DNA of 6,794 nucleotides from an uncultured Bacilli bacterium (GTDB lineage: Bacteria > Bacillota_I > Bacilli_A > RF39 > UBA660): NCBI GenBank assembly GCA_948687865.1, contig CAPQQE010000078.1:1-6794 (forward strand). Direction: 5' to 3'. Within the stretch, counting starts at the first letter, position 1, and each line of letters begins with the position of its first letter. The notes beneath the pieces are model-generated. The model was not told where the DNA came from, did no database searches, and saw only the letters and a program-made list of their open reading frames with translations. Positions 4,570-6,794 of the stretch are shown piece after piece. The position numbers and the translations under genes were made by a program.

Positions 4570-6794
4570 CTACTTATCTCTAACTTTTGCATTTAATTTC
4601 TTTTGCACATCATCTATTATTTTATTAAATACTTCTATTACTTCTTCATCTGTTAATGTTTTAGTAATATCTTCAAATGTTAAGTTAAATGCTACTGATT
4701 TTTTATCATTATCAATTTTATCACCTACATAAACATCAAATACACTAACATCTTTTAATATTTTACCTGCTGCTTTTTTAATTACTTTAATAATTTCCAA
4801 AGCAGTTATATCTTTATCAACTATGAATGCTATATCTTTTGTTACATTTGGATATTTAGAAATTTCTTTAAATTTCATTTTACCAACTTTATTTTTAAAT
4901 AATTCATCTAAGTTTATTTCAAATGCATAAACATCGTCTTTTGTTATGTTAGGATGAAGTTTACCAAGTATTCCAACATTACTTCCATTTACATTAATCT
5001 CACATACTTGCCCATTATGAAATTCATTTGGAATAGAATTTGGAATTATAAAACTATATCTACCATTATATCCTAAGAATTCTAATAGTTCTTCTACAAT
5101 TCCTTTAGCAATATAAAAATCTACATTACAAGTATTATTTAATCCCATATAATATTTACCTGTCATTAAACCAGCGATTTTTTCATTTTCACCCATTTCA
5201 TAAAAACCTTTTCCTATCTCGAAGATAGATATATCTTTATTATTATGAGCTTTATTATATTCATAAGTTTTATATAAAGATTGTAATACACTATATCTTA
5301 GAGTATTTCTATCTTCTGTTATTGGGTCAAGTAATCTTAGTTCTTTAAAGTTATCACTAGTAAATTTATGTACATCTTTATCATTTACTAAAACATAAGT
5401 TAATGTTTCATTTAGTCCTAAATCGCACATTTTATGTCTTATAGATCTAATAGTGTTATCATAATCATTATTTTTTTCACTTAATACAGGTAATTTTCCT
5501 TCTATATTATCAACACCATAAATTCTACTAACTTCTTCTATTAAATCTTCTTTAATATTTATATCTAATCTTCTACTTGGTACATAAACTGTAGCATAAT
5601 TTCCTTTATCTTCACACTTAAAGTCTAGTCTTGTAAATACATCTATTATTTCTTTTTTTGATATATTTGAACCTAATACATCATTTATATTTTGATACTC
5701 TATATTTATTACCTTATCCGAATCATCTGTTATATCATATTTGCACATACCTGATAATATAGTTGCATTTGCATATTTTGATAGAAGAGTGCATGCTCTA
5801 TCAATTGCCATATATGTTCTTTTTGGATCAAGTCCTTTTTCAAATCTGTTAGATGCTTCACTTCTAACAATTTTTTTACTTGTTTTTCTAACCTTTACAC
5901 CATCAAATATAGCTGATTCTATAATTACATTTTTAGTAGTATTTTCTATTTCTGTAGTAAGACCTCCCATTACACCTGCAAGTCCTACTACTCCTTTATT
6001 ATTTTTTATAACAATATCATTAGGTGACAATGTTCTTTCTATATTGTCTAATGTAGTTAGTTTTTCATTATCCTTTGCCATATCAACTATTAGTTTATTT
6101 CCTAAATTATCAGCATCATAAAAATGAAGTGGTTGTCCTGTTTCAAGCATTACATAGTTTGATATATCTACTACATTATTAATTGGTCTTATACCTGATG
6201 CGATAAGTCTATTTTTTATAAACATAGGACTTTCTTTAATTTCAACATTAATAGCTTTTTTTGCTAAAAATAGTGAACAATTATCTGTATTAATATCTAT
6301 ACTAAAACTATCATTTATGTTTTCTTTATCTTCAGTATAATCTATTTCTATATCTTTTACTTTTAAATTATATATGGCTCCTAGTTCATATGCATTTCCT
6401 ATAATGCTAAGTAAATCTGCTCTATCTGGTGTTAAATCTATATCTATAACTTCATCATCTAATCCTAAATATTTTATAGGATCAGATCCAACTATAGCTG
6501 AGTCATCTAATTCTTTTATACCTTCTATATCTTCCTTGGTTAAGAATTTATTATCAAGTCCTAACTCTTTAATAGAACAAATCATTCCATTAGATTCTAC
6601 GCCTCTTATTTTTCCACATTTAATTACTCCATCTGGAAGAACTGCCCCATCTAAAGCAACTATAACTTTAATGCCTTCTCTTACATTTGGCGCACCACAT
6701 ACTATTTGAAGTACTTCATCTTTAACATCTACTTCACATACGTGTAAATGATCTGAGTCAGGATGATCTTTGCATGATATAACTTTTCCAATAG
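4570..6794 (-). CDS. pheT: Phenylalanine-tRNA ligase beta subunit, N-terminus cut by window edge
   Basis: Large subunit of the cytosolic alpha2-beta2 phenylalanyl-tRNA synthetase, which charges tRNA-Phe and clears Tyr-tRNA-Phe by editing. The frame is open to the right edge, giving 740 residues; by comparison with remembered B. subtilis PheT (about 800) some 45 N-terminal residues lie outside. In-window domains: OB-fold tRNA-binding region from IGKVISCKDHPDSDHL (1-16) through CGAPNVREG and ESNGMICSIKELG (to about 80); B3/B4 editing region with RPINNVVDISNYV, GQPLHFYD (219-226), GVMGG and RSEASNRFEKGLDP (310-323); B5 domain with VPSRRLDINIKEDLIEEVSR (404-423); catalytic-like core around 448-610; and C-terminal FDX-ACB anticodon-binding domain (about 644-737) with SKYPNVTKDIAFIV and VFDVYVG. 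An internal ATG at 6583-6585 is not the start: homology continues upstream of it. pheS probably precedes it. No terminator follows its TAG. Confidence 0.97.
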   Translation of the reverse strand, partial: IGKVISCKDHPDSDHLHVCEVDVKDEVLQIVCGAPNVREGIKVIVALDGAVLPDGVIKCGKIRGVESNGMICSIKELGLDNKFLTKEDIEGIKELDDSAIVGSDPIKYLGLDDEVIDIDLTPDRADLLSIIGNAYELGAIYNLKVKDIEIDYTEDKENINDSFSIDINTDNCSLFLAKKAINVEIKESPMFIKNRLIASGIRPINNVVDISNYVMLETGQPLHFYDADNLGNKLIVDMAKDNEKLTTLDNIERTLSPNDIVIKNNKGVVGLAGVMGGLTTEIENTTKNVIIESAIFDGVKVRKTSKKIVRSEASNRFEKGLDPKRTYMAIDRACTLLSKYANATILSGMCKYDITDDSDKVINIEYQNINDVLGSNISKKEIIDVFTRLDFKCEDKGNYATVYVPSRRLDINIKEDLIEEVSRIYGVDNIEGKLPVLSEKNNDYDNTIRSIRHKMCDLGLNETLTYVLVNDKDVHKFTSDNFKELRLLDPITEDRNTLRYSVLQSLYKTYEYNKAHNNKDISIFEIGKGFYEMGENEKIAGLMTGKYYMGLNNTCNVDFYIAKGIVEELLEFLGYNGRYSFIIPNSIPNEFHNGQVCEINVNGSNVGILGKLHPNITKDDVYAFEINLDELFKNKVGKMKFKEISKYPNVTKDIAFIVDKDITALEIIKVIKKAAGKILKDVSVFDVYVGDKIDNDKKSVAFNLTFEDITKTLTDEEVIEVFNKIIDDVQKKLNAKVRDK

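Noticed and set aside
5741..6121. Open frame of 126 codons on the plus strand, opposite pheT
   Set aside because: It is antisense to a highly conserved pheT region, has no ribosome binding site, and its hydrophobic, Ser-rich translation is typical of an antisense shadow.
6374..6709. Open frame of 111 codons on the plus strand, opposite the N-terminal part of pheT
   Set aside because: Same reasoning: it covers the conserved tRNA-binding region of PheT and has no start signals.
1..6794. Possible use of the Mycoplasma code (TGA as Trp), given the AT richness
   Set aside because: Long frames are uninterrupted under the standard code, and the tryptophan codons checked in polA and sspI are TGG. 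The one TGA stop (3890-3892) is not decisive alone, because TAA follows three codons later.

Overview
This is an AT-rich window (roughly a quarter G+C by eye) from a low-GC Bacillota genome, most likely an endospore-forming member of the Bacilli. Four things support this: a recognisable SspI-type small acid-soluble spore protein; Bacillota-style AGGAGG-like ribosome binding sites; SigA-type promoters, two of them perfect TTGACA-N17-TATAAT; and a Bacillus-like DNA polymerase I with a decayed proofreading site. Long uninterrupted frames, with TGG for tryptophan where checked, argue for the standard bacterial code rather than the Mycoplasma code. I cannot name the genus.

Layout. The left edge (1-315, minus) is the 5' part of an unrecognised gene behind a perfect promoter. 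Next come a weak AT-rich terminator and polA (490-3072, minus; DNA polymerase I, start trimmed to the ATG with a ribosome binding site). A 100-bp divergent intergenic region carries back-to-back promoters for polA and for a rightward pair of genes: a small protein-kinase-like protein (3173-3892) and sspI (3942-4142). A SigG-like promoter candidate begins on the kinase stop codon. sspI converges on, and overlaps by 14 bp, a leftward 128-codon gene of unknown function (4129-4515). A long hairpin embedded in both 3' coding ends looks like a shared bidirectional terminator. The right third is pheT (4570-6794, minus; phenylalanyl-tRNA synthetase beta subunit), which lacks only its N-terminal end because the window stops there. 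pheS is probably just outside.

How the parts relate. polA and pheT are housekeeping genes of replication/repair and translation. The minus-strand gene after pheT has its own perfect SigA promoter, starting one base after the pheT stop, and can also receive read-through from pheT. The kinase-like gene and sspI can be co-transcribed, with sspI possibly also switched on separately in the forespore. From memory, sspI also lies close to ysgA-pheST in Bacillus subtilis, so the sspI/pheT proximity may be a remnant of that synteny. I see no mobile element, CRISPR array, RNA gene or obvious new multi-gene system. The most interesting items are the compact kinase-like protein beside a spore gene, and the coding-embedded terminator.
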